The notes beneath the pieces are model-generated. The model was given only the letters and a program-made list of their open reading frames with translations, made no database searches and was not told where the DNA came from. A stretch of 64,000 nucleotides of DNA. Origin: Polydactylus sextarius. Taxonomy: Eukaryota; Chordata; Actinopteri; Polynemidae. Below, piece by piece: positions 32,991-46,570 of this stretch. The stretch is taken from the NCBI GenBank assembly GCA_016801845.1, contig CM028925.1:3983001-4047000 (forward strand), in the 5' to 3' direction. How positions within the stretch are numbered: position 1 is the stretch's first letter; every line of letters starts with the position of its first letter. The position numbers and the translations under genes are program-made.

Positions 32991-34419
32991 AACTTGAAGC
33001 AAACTCATGTGATCTGATGTATTTTTCTCAAACAAAGCGAACCAAGTGAAGTTCACGCAACTGAACGGCCACTGTAAATAAGTAGACTGTTGCTTCTACA
33101 CTGTCGATCTGCTGAACCTAACCACCGTTCCTCCCCGTGCAGCCAAAGTCCACCAGACTTGGACACGGTAGCGACAGAAACGCAACAAAGCTACAATGAA
33201 ATGAAACGGCCACAAGTTAATCAGGACGTTAAAGGACAAAAACGTCTCAATGAGGATGAATGAAGATACAATAATCCACATTATATAATGTGACTGAACA
33301 GGCAATAATCTGTGTCTCTAATAACTAAAACAAAGCTGACAATCACCTCTTTTAAATGTAGTGGATTATATAATAGGCATTTGAACATTTTAAGGTTATA
33401 AAAGTGTGTGTGTGTCGGGGTCATACAGTTACATCTTCAGTTTGCTTCTATTGAGCGCTGGGTATTCTTTGCTCTCCCTGGTGTGTCCCATAACGGTGTC
33501 ACAGACCTGCAGAGAAAAACAAAACATGAATAAATATGACAAATGCCAATTTCACCCAGTTACAGACGAGCAACGCTGCCACTTAACGTGAATTCAGAAT
33601 TTAAAGGCGACGGAGAATCAAGAAGCGTTTTCACCTCGTCTTTGTTGAAGAGCGGTTGTCCAACCACATTCAGGAACACGTGAAAAGTTCTAGAAATTCC
33701 TCGTCACTAGAAAATGGTTCAGTTTCAAAAACGGTTGTTTGTATAATGCTGCCCCCCAACCCACTCTGACTCCATTCCCTCCCCTTCAAAGGTGAACAGC
33801 TGTAAAAAGACTGTTCTGAACAGTGAAGGAGCCAATCAGTGTCAAGTGTTTACTGTCCTCTGGTCTCAGTCTTTGCCTGATGAGGACCTCACCAAAGGTG
33901 GGGAGAGAATTTCTGCAAAGAGCAAAGAATTTTATTTAAAAAAAACAACAACAACAACAAAAAGACATCCACCTATAATAATCACATTACAAACAGGAAC
34001 ACAATTACTACCTGATATGTTGTACGTCCTGCTGGAGCTGATGGATTCTCCCTGTTTACTGGAGCTTGACACAGAGGAAGAACTTACAATCCTCATGGTG
34101 TCAATGTTCCAACTCTGACGCCTTCATCTACCCGTCCATCAATACATGAGCACACACACACACACACGCATGGAGAAAACGCACTAAAAATCAACAGCAG
34201 AGGGCGCTACTTTATCATACTTGGACACATATTTGTCACAAATGTAAACGCTGCTCTGACTGTTTAGCAGCCCAAAAAAATAACTCTACACAACTCAACA
34301 CAGCAGTGTGTGTGTGTGTGTGTATATAAACAAATATATATACACACACATATGTATGGATGTATACGTGTGAATTTTCAACATGTTAATCGTTGCAGTT
34401 GACACAGAACAAACAGACA
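32991..34419. other. Intergenic with exon-like minus-strand fragments
   Basis: No complete gene. Two minus-strand open segments with good splice signals (33689-33635 and 33506-33429, the latter ending in TAA) could be 3' exons of an unrecognised gene, but upstream exons do not connect in phase. (CA)n and (GT)n tracts lie at 34152-34167 and 34304-34321. Confidence 0.3.
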
Positions 34420-34436
34420 CCAATGAACGTCAAATC

Positions 34437-34442
34437 TTTATT
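34437..34442 (-). terminator. Poly(A) signal of rcan1
   Basis: TTTATT on the plus strand reads AATAAA on the minus strand, about 2.1 kb past the rcan1 stop. The 34443-36518 span would be a long 3' UTR with many poly-T/poly-A runs and a (TA)n tract at 34474-34520. Confidence 0.45.
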
Positions 34443-34468
34443 TAATAGTAATTCAATAACGTTAATTG

Positions 34469-34473
<5 letters not shown>

Positions 34474-34520
<47 letters not shown>
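34474..34520. repeat. (TA)n microsatellite
   Basis: About 23 TA units in the presumed rcan1 3' UTR. Confidence 0.95.
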
Positions 34521-34524
<4 letters not shown>

Positions 34525-36518
34525 TAAAATACCAGTAGTACAAAAGTAGCTAAACTGACAAGAGCCATATGCAACCTCCGGTCGTATATATATTTATATA
34601 TAACGTGACGGGACGATCTCGGTGGCAGTGCGTCGTGTTTCACAGTGCTGCAACATCCTCCTTTCATTTTATATTTTCAGCTCAGTCAAACTGAGCCGTT
34701 ATCAGACACCGACACCAGAACCGAAACGAAAAGATGAAAAAAAAAATCTTCAAGCTAAAGACGAGAGACGACATTTTTTTTTTTTTTTTTTACTTTAAAC
34801 ACATTTACAGTGGATTCTCATTCAGATGATCGTGAACTGGGGTCGTTTGAAACGCGAGTGGTTGTTTCTTATAAAATAAAACGGATCTGAATCAACCCCC
34901 AACATTGACGCATTGAAATTCAAACATTCAGTAATAAATCTGGTTTTTAGTTAATAATCATAATAATAATAATGATAAAAAAATGCACCACAGAAACACA
35001 ATATAAACCGGCCTCAGAACTACATTTAACCTGCGTGGTTTCAGTTTATAACGTGCTGTAGTGGCGCGCACACAGTAATTACCACAAGCTAAAAACCACA
35101 CAGTGAACTTAGTGGTCAGGTGGTAATAATCTGACCTTAACGTTTTTTTTTTTTTTTTTTTCCTTGATGGTTGTTCAGCCCTTGAAACACGAAAGCAAAA
35201 CACGAAACTTTACGATGGAATCTTTCCTTGTTGTTTCATTCTTTATTTTTCTTTTTTTTTTTTTTTTACCATTATAGTGTTAATACCTGTTCAAAATAAA
35301 AACGATCTTTTCAGTTTTGTGTGTTTTTTTTTTTTTTTGAGTCTGTACGCTGTTTTTACAAGTCTTTAACGAAAGCAGAGCAAAACAACAACAACAAAAA
35401 AAAAAAAAACAAAAACAAAAAAACACGCGCGACATGCTCACACACCGCAGAGCGAGCTGAACGACGGTTCGCACGCGCGCACACGCGTTTCTGGTGCATA
35501 TTTTCTGACGTACATTTCGTTATACATGCAAACAGCCTGTATGGATACAATAAGACGTTAACTATATTTATAAATGCGGACCCACCAGCAGCAAGAGGCC
35601 GGAAACCACACTGGGCCCTGAGTCGTATGTGGAATAACAGTGCTTCACTTGGAGTTTTAATCACAGAGCCCAAGTATGAAAAAGAAATGTTAGCCCTGAT
35701 TTATTTTTTTTTTTTTTTTTTTTAACCATGTTGTCGTAGCTGATGTCCTCAGATGAAGGGCTCAGCATCGATATTACATTCACTAAAAAAAAAAAAACAA
35801 AACACTTCTCTTCTCGGGGACACATGCTGAATTTTAAAAAACAAAAATCCACAAATAACACTGTTAGAAAGTCGTTGTGGGTTTGCGAACTCAAAGCGGC
35901 GCGCAGCTGAAAAGCCTGATGGGAAATATGAAACACGACGGAGTTTGGATTCGCATCATCGGCGGCGCCGACGCGACGCGAAACGTCACGATGTGACACA
36001 ACCGGAAAAAGGGACAAAGTCGTTTTCTTTCCCTCATTTCAATCGGTTACGTCCCCGAATCTCTTAACGCCAGGAGAACGACGCTGCATTCATGTCCTGT
36101 AGGAAAAAGATAACACACTATCTGACACACAAAAAAAAAAAAAAAAAACCCACGAATGTTACACTACACCTTCCTGTCGTATCTTAAACACTACAAGAAG
36201 AACTGAAAAGGACAAACTCAACTGTGTTTTCCCCAGTAGGAAGTTAACATTTCCCATCTTCCCGTGAGACATGAATGCAGCATTTGTCACTTTCCTTTCC
36301 TCTCTCCGTCTTATGAAACCCGTCCGTGTGGACATGCCGGCGGACTTTCACCAAAAAGTCCTCAAAGCATCAAAAAACCTTCAAAGAAGAAGAGTGTCCA
36401 GCTGTTTCGACTGGTAACTTCATGGATGGACTGTCACAGTCATTGTTGCTGCTTTGCTTTGCTAACCACCTCTCTCTCTCTCTCTCTCTCCTCTTTTTCT
36501 CTTTTCCGTTCGTCGCGT

Positions 36519-39500
36519 TCACTGCTTCACCCCGGAGCTGTAGTCGGGACGTCGCGTCTGGACGATTTTAGGCCGCGCCGGGCGGGGCTTGTCGTCGTGG
36601 TCGCTGTCGTCCGGGGCCGAGCTGTCGCCGCGCTCGTCCTCGCAGACGTGGACGACCACACTCGGGGTGGTGGGGGTGGCGGTGTGGAGCTCGTACTTGT
36701 CCCCTGAGAATCGAACACAACAAAAAGACTTTTAGACGGAGAATTCAAGATTCAATCAGACTGATTGAATCTTGGTTTAGTGGACAACGAAGGAACATAT
36801 CAGTGGGTATCATCAGCATAATAACAGAGATACTTTATATTATGTTTACTGATGATCTGATCTAGGAACAGCATATAAATAAATAAAAAATAACTGGCCC
36901 ACAATGGAGCTTTGGGGAACTCCATAAGTAAAGATCAGAAACTGAAGACATCCTAGGTCTATTTACAGATGATGAGTTCATACTTTGTGACGGTGGCAAA
37001 ATCACGTCAATCGGATAAGTCTGAAAATATTTCTTTTTTTTTTTGCGATTTCCGAAAAAGCTACAACGGCAGTGTGAAGGACATGGATTTGCATTTTTTT
37101 TAAACCACTGTAAGGCTCGAAATAACATCTGACTTCTGTGGTAGTGAGGAGAAGCCTCCTACAGACAGTAAAGTGTCATTAACTTTGCAACTTATGTAAT
37201 CTTATTAACTTATGTACAGACATTACATTACCTCAAGTCGTTTTCCACCATCTTGAGGAAAAGTCCGGCTCATTTAAAAAAGGCTCATTTATGCTTCTTT
37301 CACGTACGCAAATACGCACGTCCGTTTCAAACGTTGTCAACCGTCACAGCCTTCGTACTCCCCATGCGTGCTTTTACAATGACGTGGTTGTTAAACAATA
37401 CGTCCACTAGAGGGCAGTGCAGAAGTTCAGAGTTCACATTGAAATTTTGAGGTAAGTTCACTAACAAACATGGCGACTGTGGAGGAGATTGTGATAAAAG
37501 CCGGTTTCAGACTGTCAAGTCAGGGTCATTTGGGACCACCTAGATGTTTGTGTCCCAGGTCTACCAGCCCCATAGCTCCTGTTCAGACTGTCAGACCACT
37601 AGCCTCTCTGGATCACCCCTCATCCAGCCCCCGTTTGTGAAAACGTCACCGACATTGCCCGTTTTCAAACAGGATGGGAGGTTCACGCACACAAAACAAA
37701 CGACTAGTGGCAATTGAAGGGGGCTAATGAACATTCTGAACAGAGACACAAAAAGAGCATCTCGTGGTAGATGGCAGCGATCTGCGTGGCCGTTAAATAC
37801 ATGGCGGGACGAGGGAGATTTCTCACGGAGAACACTCAAAATCAACGCAAAGGAAGGATGGAAGACTCTGTCTGTATGCTACACTATTTAACACTGAGCA
37901 TAAATGAGCCTAAAGTCGACTGTCGAATGCAGATTGCTCCCGACACTCAGTGGACGCCAGTGTATTTCCATGGAAATGTGCATACAACAGCGTAGTCTGT
38001 CTGGAGACATGTAGCTCTAGCAGAAGAGCGATCTGCATTCGACTTGTACGAACTTTCAAGATGACATTCATCTGAGTCTTTTAGTACTTTAGTACCACAA
38101 GTCTAAAAATGATGTAATCCTGTTCTTATTCTTGGTTGTTAACACCAAACAAAAAAAGAGAAAGTTAATTAATTTGGGACTCGTCAGGTCCCCGAGCTGA
38201 GTTAAGACTGACCCGTACAATTATAGCACGTTTCATAACAGGAAGTGAAAAAACAGTATTAAAACATTTCTAGTTGTCAAAACAGGTGGAAAACAGCTGT
38301 TATGTTTCTTTAAGCTGTGATGTAGACGTGACACATCGCTGTGAAGGACCGAGAACAAAGGATGTGATTCAGATTCAACATTGTGTTGTGACTGGCAGTC
38401 ACTTCTAAAGATCTGCACTGACTTGATTCTATACATGAACAGATATTTTAGTTTCTTTTATATAAAGCTCCAGCGTCAGATGTTTCTTTTTTGTTGCTAT
38501 TAAATGTCTTGACTCCAACATCTAGTTTCGGTATGTGACAGGAAGTCTCCCTTCAACTTTTAACATCTATTCAATGACACATACAGCCTTGTGTTGTTCT
38601 TGTTCATACTGAATATGTTTAGATTCATATTTAAAAAGATAATAACAATAGTATTCATCAGCGTACAATTACAGTGTATACAAATAGAGATGATGTAGGA
38701 AGAGCTTCTTGAAATGAGGTTATGAAAACAGGTTTTAAACCCAAGGGCTCTCTTTCTTTTACTATCAGCACATCAATGAATATGAGTCATTATGGGACAT
38801 TAATAGAGAAAATATAAAGAGAAAAGTGTTTGTGCGTTTTCTTGTTACCGTATCATCTACCGTCATTGTGGTTGTTACACCAACCTTGGTCTTTATTCAT
38901 GAAAACACACAACTGACGTCTGCTCCTTCTTGTTTCCACTCTGCGTTTCATTGGTGTTGTTCCAGTTCCCCAGGTACATTTAATGTGTCAACACAATTAC
39001 TGCAATTTACTGTTTGGATTTACAACAAACAGAAGTGTGGTTCATTTAAGCCTCTAGTAAAAGGGCTAATCTAACCAATGATTACCAACAAAAGTAATCC
39101 TAATGTCTGGCTATTAAATGGCACTTTTGAATGACAATCTTGGGGTCTGGACTGGTTCCACTGGAGACAAGAGTGCTAATGGACGTGAAGGTGCGTGATC
39201 AAAAGGAACCTTGTGTTATGAAGTGTCGTGCTGTAAACAGACCTGGTCCTAGTTTTGAGATGGCGCACAGCAGGTCGTAATTGATGACCGGCGTGGCGTC
39301 CTGAGATTGTTCCCAGCCAACGGGAGGAGACGCAGGAGGGGAGATCAGGAACTGCTTGTCTGGTTTGGGAGGTTCCAACCGTGGACTTCCTATATGGACA
39401 GACTGCAGGTAGAGTAGAGAAGATAGGTCTGATTAAAACCTTTTGAAGGAGCATCCAAATTGTTCCAATTTAAAAAAACGAGACGGATTTCCAACACACT

Positions 39501-41728
39501 ACCTGGGCAAAGTACAGTCTCATTTCTTTGCCGTTGAAGTCGGTCTTGTGCAGTCGGAGTCTGGCTTCGGCCGCAGCCAGAGCGTCGCTAAAACTGATCC
39601 TGACCCGTCGGAAAGACCTGAAGTACTGGAACTGCACTTCTGGGTCAAACGAACGGAACAAGGACTCAAAATTTGCCTGGGAAGAGAAAGACAGGAAAAA
39701 AAGACGTAAAGAGGAGGGTGAGAACTGAAGTCAGAAGAGACTGAAACGATGATTGAAATCTGCAAAATTAGACCATCTCATCAGAATCCCTCTTATCTAA
39801 AAATCGCTGTGCTCTAGACGCAGCCATAGAGACTTAAAACCACTATGAATTAAACTGATAAAAATAGCTTATATTACCAGCACATTATCTGCCACTTCTC
39901 TTCTCTCAAATCAGCCCAACAGCCCGTTTTATGACTGCATGTGGGTGTGTGTTGCATCACACTATGGCCTCAATTTCAGACGAACAATTATTATTACAGA
40001 AGCAAATTAAGAGAGGAAAAATGAAGCGACACGACCATAATTGCCAAGAAGTCTCCCCTCCACGGCAAGTGTGAAACCATTTATTAAAACCGTCTCACTG
40101 AATGACGCAAAGTGGTTTTGTTGCATCGCGCCGAGTCTCAAGACGACCAATCAAGATGGAGGCCAGGCTCATGATGCGTTGTGACGAGTGTGGGCTTCAT
40201 ATACACAGCAGTCTGGTTGTTTAAAGGCTTAAAAGTCAATACTAACATTTGACAATCGATACATAACAATGAACTGGAAGCAGCTGATGCAGGAAGGACA
40301 GAAATAATAAAAACCTGTTCAGAGGATGTTGAAAAACCGTAGAAAACCATATGCAGACCTTCAGATGATGAGAGAGATTTCAATTTTTTAAATTTAATTT
40401 CATCCCAAAGACAAAGGATGGAACTTTCAATCAGGTATCATCTGCATAACGGTGAGTTTGTATGTTATGTTTACTGATTGTCTTTGGCCAAACATAAGTG
40501 AAATTAGAAACTAGAGACTGGGAGTTTCCAATAACAACAAAGACAGTTCTGTTCTGACACAACAGAGTAGAATCGTGTGAAAACTGTGGTTGAAAAAATA
40601 AGCTAAATTCTGATGGGAGCTTGAGATTTTTATGTCTATTCCATGTGCCCCGAATGAAGTCCAAGAGCGTAGTAGATTAAGAGCAGACTCTTTAAGAGTT
40701 CGGGTCTTTTTCACATGATTCATCTGTCTAAAAAATAGCAAACACATCTTCAACGTGTTCTGTTGCTGTTGAAGACAATTATAACCAGAATCTAGAAAAC
40801 TCTCATTGCAAAATCTATTTGATTTAAAACATTAAACACCAACTGTTTTCACATAAGTGAACTGCCACGCTCACTCATTATATAAACGCAGAATCAACTG
40901 ACCGCAGCATCTGCCGATTTAGTTTTAGCAAGGTTGACGTCACAATCTGGCAGCTTTAAAAAAAAAAAAATGACAAATGGTATAACTGCTGCAATCATCA
41001 CAGTTTGAATATCTGGATAAAAATAGCTTTTTCATAAGTCACTCTGCCTCCTGCAGTGATCAGTCAGCATGTTGTGCCGCAGCACACAAGCAATCATTGA
41101 CCGTGGACTAGTGTGGTGAGTCACTGGGAATTAAAAGGAAGGAAGGAGAGGAGCGCCAAGACCTGGATGTACGTGGTCTCTCAACGAAAAACCCATAACA
41201 CACAAGACAATCAATCCATGAACCATTTCAGTGTTTTTTGTATCGGTTTTCTCTCTAACCAGAATCCCAGAAGAGAAAGTCTTTCAAGTCTTAAACATAA
41301 TGGGAACCGTCATCTCCATGACGATATAAGGTCTTGATTTTTTAGCAGAACTTCATCCTCAAATATGATGGTTCTGGTTTCAATATAATGGAAGGTAATG
41401 GGTTGGTTCGGGTGCTGAGCTTTGCCCGTGAGGTTTTGGACCAAACTGGACCAATGCAGGACCTTGTTCAACAGCATCTTAACTAAACTCACCCTGCCTG
41501 TCTCAGGCAACATCTGATCAACTTCCACTTTCTTCTCTTTACTTACTGGATGACCACAACCGAGAGGTGATGTGGTCTGCGAATATCTCAATAAAGACGT
41601 GTTTAGTAATTTTCAAAGAACCTGGTTGACCACTCTCTTACCTGTGCCTCGGGTCGGCTGAACACTTCCTGGTTAGTCATTGAGGCCACCAGGCAGAAAC
41701 GATTACACTTTGTGGTCTTGATGTGCAT
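36519..41728 (-). CDS. rcan1: rcan1, regulator of calcineurin 1, short isoform from the internal first exon
   Basis: RCAN1 binds and modulates the phosphatase calcineurin, limiting NFAT signalling. Minus-strand exons: 41728-41642 (MHIKTTKCNRFCLVASM...), 39676-39503, 39402-39243 and 36703-36519; phases agree and give 201 aa (human RCAN1.4 is 197). Exon 2 is the RRM-like part (ANFESLFRSFD, FQYFRSFRRVRISFSD, LHKTDFNGKEMRLYFAQ). Exon 3 has the SP-repeat box FLISPPASPPVGW and TPVINYDLLCAISKLGPG. The last exon has KYELHTATPTTPSVVVHVCE and the PKIVQTRRP calcineurin-docking end. The HIG linker and LHKT wording favour RCAN1 over RCAN2/3. The first exon corresponds to mammalian exon 4, whose promoter is calcineurin/NFAT-induced. 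Introns (36704-39242, 39403-39502, 39677-41641) hold no other supported gene. Confidence 0.95.
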
Positions 41729-41931
41729 GATGGGAGAACCTGGGATCCGAAACCTTTTCCACCTGATGTTTGAGGTCAGGGCACAATGGGACGCCAAAGC
41801 GGACTTCAGCGGTGGAGAGGATGACGGCGGCGATGACGATGAAGAGGAAGGGGGGAATCGGGGAGATCGGAGAATCGTTGCCTTCCCCAGGGTGACAGTC
41901 AAGCAGGAAGTAATAGACGGCTCCCCAAAAA

Positions 41932-43014
41932 GGAAAACAGGTCAGCTCTTATCCAGCTCTGGATCCGTACGCATGAATCTTCTTTTGTTGCTGTAAAGTA
42001 GCAGTGTGTCCAGTCCACGACGTTAGAGAAACACTGCGCTACGACCAAGAGTCCTCTGTCTTTAAAACCACATTCCAAGGTTATCTAATCACCTGCTGCA
42101 AACACTTGCAACCTCAAGACAAAGAAATCCAACATGAAGCCTGTTAATAATCACCTCCTTGTTTCATGCGCTAGGCTCTGCAGCAGCCTGCAAACTGAAG
42201 GAATTTTCCAGAGATTTGGGTGTGGAGAGCTGAAAATATCATTCAGCCTCTTCTAAGCTCGCTCGCTCTCTCTCTCTCTTTCCTCCTGCTACACAGCTGC
42301 TTAAATGAGCCCCTGCCAGCCGATGACGCATTACCCACAATCCCGTTGCTCTCCTCTTCCTGGTGTCATTCATGCGTTCATTCACCATGAGCCAATTGCC
42401 TGTGGAAAGGGGCGGAACGGTCTGTTTTTTTTTTTTTTTTCTCATTCTCTCTCTCTTCCAGTCTCTTGACTGTCAAGATACAAGCTACTGCTGACTAATC
42501 AGACATAAAGAAGGCCAGTGAGTTTGTGTGTGTGTGTGTGTGTGTGTGTGGAGAGAGAGAGATAGAGAGAGAGAGTGGAAAAAAATGACATCACCACTTA
42601 GCAAACACAAAAAAGCATTGATCTTCTTTTCTGTTGCATTTCAACTCGCAACAAAAGAAAAAAAAAAAAAAGAAAATCCTTGTTGGGTGGAAAATATGTG
42701 ACAATGAGCCCTTTTACCTTTTAGTCTTAGTCACATGCATGCCAAAGACTTATTGTTCGACTCGAGCTCGTGAGGCGAGATGTGGAAAACGCAACCAGGG
42801 AGAGAGAGAGAGAGAGACGGACAGAGGGAGGGGAGAGAGAGAGAGAGAGCACAGCTGACAGACAAAGAGGGGGAGATGAGCAGGAAGGAAAAAAAGGAGG
42901 GACGCAACGAGAAAACGAGAGCGAGAGAGAGCTGGCGTTCATGGAAAGTATGCAGTTTGATAACGTGTTTTTATGAGGTATTAATAGCGGTGAGCTTGAA
43001 GTGGAGGGGGAGAA

Positions 43015-43071
<57 letters not shown>

Positions 43072-43086
43072 TCGACAGTTGGAAAA
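41932..43086. promoter_or_regulatory. Cluster of NFAT-core (GGAAA) motifs upstream of the internal rcan1 first exon
   Basis: GGAAA or its complement occurs at about 41932, 42204, 42404, 42577, 42689, 42784, 42887, 42943 and 43081, within 1.35 kb upstream of the short-isoform start. (GT)n and (GA)n tracts are interspersed. In mammals this promoter carries many NFAT sites and mediates calcineurin feedback; the fish function is inferred. Confidence 0.45.
43019..43069. repeat. (GT)n microsatellite
   Basis: About 25 GT units; an (AT)n tract follows at 43271-43298. Confidence 0.95.
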
Positions 43087-43267
43087 ACAAGCCTGAGCAG
43101 CCAATTCACAAACATTTGCACCTGTGTGACAGAACAGAACCAACAGTGATTTCAGGAAGTGGTCAGACCCTCTCATTTCTCTATTATCTGAACTATATGT
43201 TATGTTGTAACATTTTGGTTTTACAAAAATACACACACACACACACACGTATGTTCGTATGTATGAA

Positions 43268-43301
<34 letters not shown>

Positions 43302-45027
43302 TGTATACGTATGAATATATGCACATATATACAGTATTAACATACATGTATGCGCATATGTGTGTATACACATGAGCATGTGTATATTTTGTATGTGCAC
43401 GTTTATACACGTCTGTATATGTGTGTATGACGTTCTATCAATATTTCTTTAGAGATATAAAGGATCATTGTCAACAATCAAGTCCTTTCTTTTATAAACA
43501 GTTTAAACAAGAGTCTAAGAATTTCATAGTTTTGTTTTTTTTTTTGCTGTTTCAGTTTTAAACAAGCACTTAGCAACAGAAATAAGACAAACACCGTGTA
43601 AAAGTACGACTGAGAACTATTTTTGCCTTCAAATGTCCTGTCTCTCGTGTCGTATAAACGTCAATAAAAAAAAAAAAAAACCCATAATGTGGAAAAGAAG
43701 TGAAGCGGCAACGCTTGATACACTCAGTATGGCTCATCCCTCTGACTAAAGGCAAAACAGTGCTTATGAAAAAATTCCTAGACCCACGCCTTCCTTCAGA
43801 TGGGTTTGGTTCCAATCTGTTCTGCAACTTTTCGCGGGACGAACAAACGTCAACATCTCCTGCTCCACACTAAACCTGACACCATCGAGTTAAGACAGTA
43901 ACACAATACAGGCTCCTTCTTAATGTGTCTGTATTCATACACAGTGAGACGACAGCGTGACCCAAGGTCAAACTCTGAACACTATGTCGAACTGTCTTTG
44001 TCTGATGATAACGGTGGGGTGGACGGTATCATCAATCATCTCTCATCTATCTCATTATGTTTTCCTGCTACAACTATGTCAAAGTTTAAAGATTTGAACA
44101 GGATGTGCTCATTCTGAGACAGAGTAATGATGGGCTGAATTACTTTAAAATAGATCACATTTAGAGTGATTTATTTTCTTCGTTTCTCTGTGGAATAAAC
44201 AACAACACTCAAAAACAAACTATCAGTATTGGTTATTGGTAATAAACATCTCAGGTTATTTTCTTGCTATTATTAGATTTGTCAGGCTTTAAAGGGTTAA
44301 AATCTGTATTGGGACAGAACTTTTCCCAATTGGTGCATCTCTAATTTATAACATTATAAAATACTCAGTTTTTTTATATTTTATTTAATCTTTTTAAATC
44401 AAACTGTTCTACTCTGGTCACCTCTGCTACATGCATGTGATATAAAATATCTGACATATCAGAGATCCATTTATCACAAGGTGTCAAACTGTTCAGTTTT
44501 AGTCGAAACAAACGGTTTTCACAGACTTCATGTGGCTCTGACTTTCCACCGATGATGTGTCATGAATGGAAATTAAAAATAAGTTAAAAATTCGATCCAA
44601 ACAACAAGCACGGACCAGCTGTTAATGATAAACAAACACGGGAGGCTACCACCTCCTGTCTTTTCAACCTGTTGCCGTTAGAATCACACCTGAAATATCT
44701 CAGACAAACACGGGCTGTGACATCTGGTAGGTGTTTGGTTGAATCGTTTCCATCATAAAAGTATCAAACTAACATGTCAAACACACTGTACATGATAAGT
44801 GCAGGTGTTAATGCACAGTGGAATGACTAAAAGCGCTGTCCCGTGAGTGTGTGTTTTGAATGGAAAATGTGTGTGTGGAAAATAAAGTTGTGTAATGTTG
44901 ATGAGCTTCCCGACGGTGAAGCTGATGCTCTCATGTAAGTGTTGTTTGTTGATGTTAAACATTACCGTGTGAGCGTGTGTGTGTAGGTGCTAATCATCTC
45001 CAGACTTTAGCCTCAATCCAGTGTGGC

Positions 45028-45028
<1 letters not shown>

Positions 45029-45084
<56 letters not shown>

Positions 45085-45207
45085 TGAGCCCAGCATTTTT
45101 TCCATCGCCCTGTTTTTTTTTTTTGTTTTTTTTGTTTTTTTCATCTTCTCATTTTTTCCATTCCCTCACTTGACAGATAGTCAACCCCTCCCCCACCACC
45201 GCCACTA

Positions 45208-45248
<41 letters not shown>
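45029..45248. repeat. (GT)n tract facing an (AC)n tract
   Basis: GT run at about 45031-45073 and AC run at 45211-45248, complementary and 137 bp apart, in the rcan1 intron; they could pair as a long hairpin. Confidence 0.85.
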
Positions 45249-45251
<3 letters not shown>

Positions 45252-45429
45252 AGAGACAGGTGTGCACACGCACGGTGCACGCGAGGACAAATCTCTCCTG
45301 CCAGACTGGACTGGACACTGAATCGTGTTACCAAAGCTGTTCCATTTTTACTGCATCATACTTTTTTTTTTCCAGCTCTGACGTCAAACTTGTATCATTC
45401 ATCATCTAATGTTTGAGGGAAAAAAAAGC

Positions 45430-46570
45430 TCAAACTGGAGCTACAGTTAAACCAACGTGTATACTAGTTACAGTTATACCAAATAAGACTAATATATTGG
45501 TCAAATATCAGTATTAATGTGTATCGGTTATCAGCCAAATTGACCTTGACGCAAATGAACCAATAGCATTTAACTATCAGCTGCTCAGAAGCCACTCAGA
45601 CATTCTCAGTGTCTAACTCCATAGAGAATCATTAGAGCCTGTGACACTTTTGTTGTTTTCTGGGCTTCATTAATGATTTAAGACGCAAAAATGGTCAAAC
45701 GAGACAACTATTAACAAAGATGTCCACATTTGTTCTAAAGTAAGGCAATGTCTTGTGTAATCAAGTCATATAATCAATCAATCACATAGCGCCTAGCGGT
45801 GATGAACCTACTTAAGCTAACCACCTAGCTTACTTGATTAGCATGAGCTAGCGCCGTTGATACCAGTGGCAGTGGCTAACGTCAGCGTTAACATTACCTG
45901 CCTGTGTTACTGACACTTATTTAATGTTATGCTTAGACACTATTTCTTTGACGTTTATTACGGACATCAGTGTTGTCGCCGTCGGTAATGAGTGAAGTTA
46001 AATGAAGCTTCTGCCTGAAGATCCGTGTGTATGATCTGTGTGATCAATAATAACGACTAAATAAAGGCTCCTCGACTAAATAAACTGATGTTGGCTCCAA
46101 AAGAGTTAGCAACAGTCGCTAAGCGGGGCACAGCAGGGACTGAGTTAAAGGTCCCTTCTTATTTTACCTGAATCGATATCGATATATATCAACTATTAGC
46201 CAAAATTTTATTTTAATTTAATTTTTTATTTTAATCGGTTATCGGCCTATTCTTATTATCGTATCGTACATCATATATCGGTACATATATGTAATTGGCC
46301 CCATACATCGGTACATGTTAGTTAACGGCCTAATTCTTATTTTATCGGTATCGGTTTACATTTTTCAAGCTTAGGACATTATAAATTACATGTGCACATA
46401 ACTAAGTTAAATTTACTCAAAAAGTTGTTTTCCACAAACTTCAAGCGGCTTGTTAACTGAAGTTTGAAGTAAGAAACAAAACATCATCATATATATATAT
46501 ATATTGGTTAACCAACAAAAACAACAACAACAACAAAAAAAAAAAATCAGTATCGGCTTAAAATATCTCA
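45430..46570. repeat. TATCGG/ATCGGT-rich block, probable decayed transposon
   Basis: Words TATCGGTTATCAGCCAA near 45522, AATCGATATCGATATATATC near 46172, TCGGTTATCGGCC near 46236 and TATCGGTATCGG near 46340 recur, with related TATTGGTTATTGG at about 44228. The edges are palindrome-like. It sits in the long rcan1 intron; no transposase ORF was seen. Confidence 0.4.

Noticed and set aside
33792..34118. 108-aa plus-strand ORF
   Set aside because: Includes a low-complexity Lys/Thr run from an A-rich tract and matches no family; no promoter or poly(A) signal.
36264..36707. 147-aa plus-strand ORF over the rcan1 last exon
   Set aside because: Shadow of the GC-rich rcan1 exon 4 on the other strand; the Val/Gly-rich end mirrors the TTPSVVV coding region.
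41729..41902. N-terminal extension of the rcan1 short isoform (Ser/Pro-rich, open to 41902)
   Set aside because: Known short isoforms start at the MH- methionine; the extra frame is low complexity and better read as 5' UTR.
42727..43410. 227-aa minus-strand ORF
   Set aside because: Made of translated GT, GA and AT microsatellites; not a gene.
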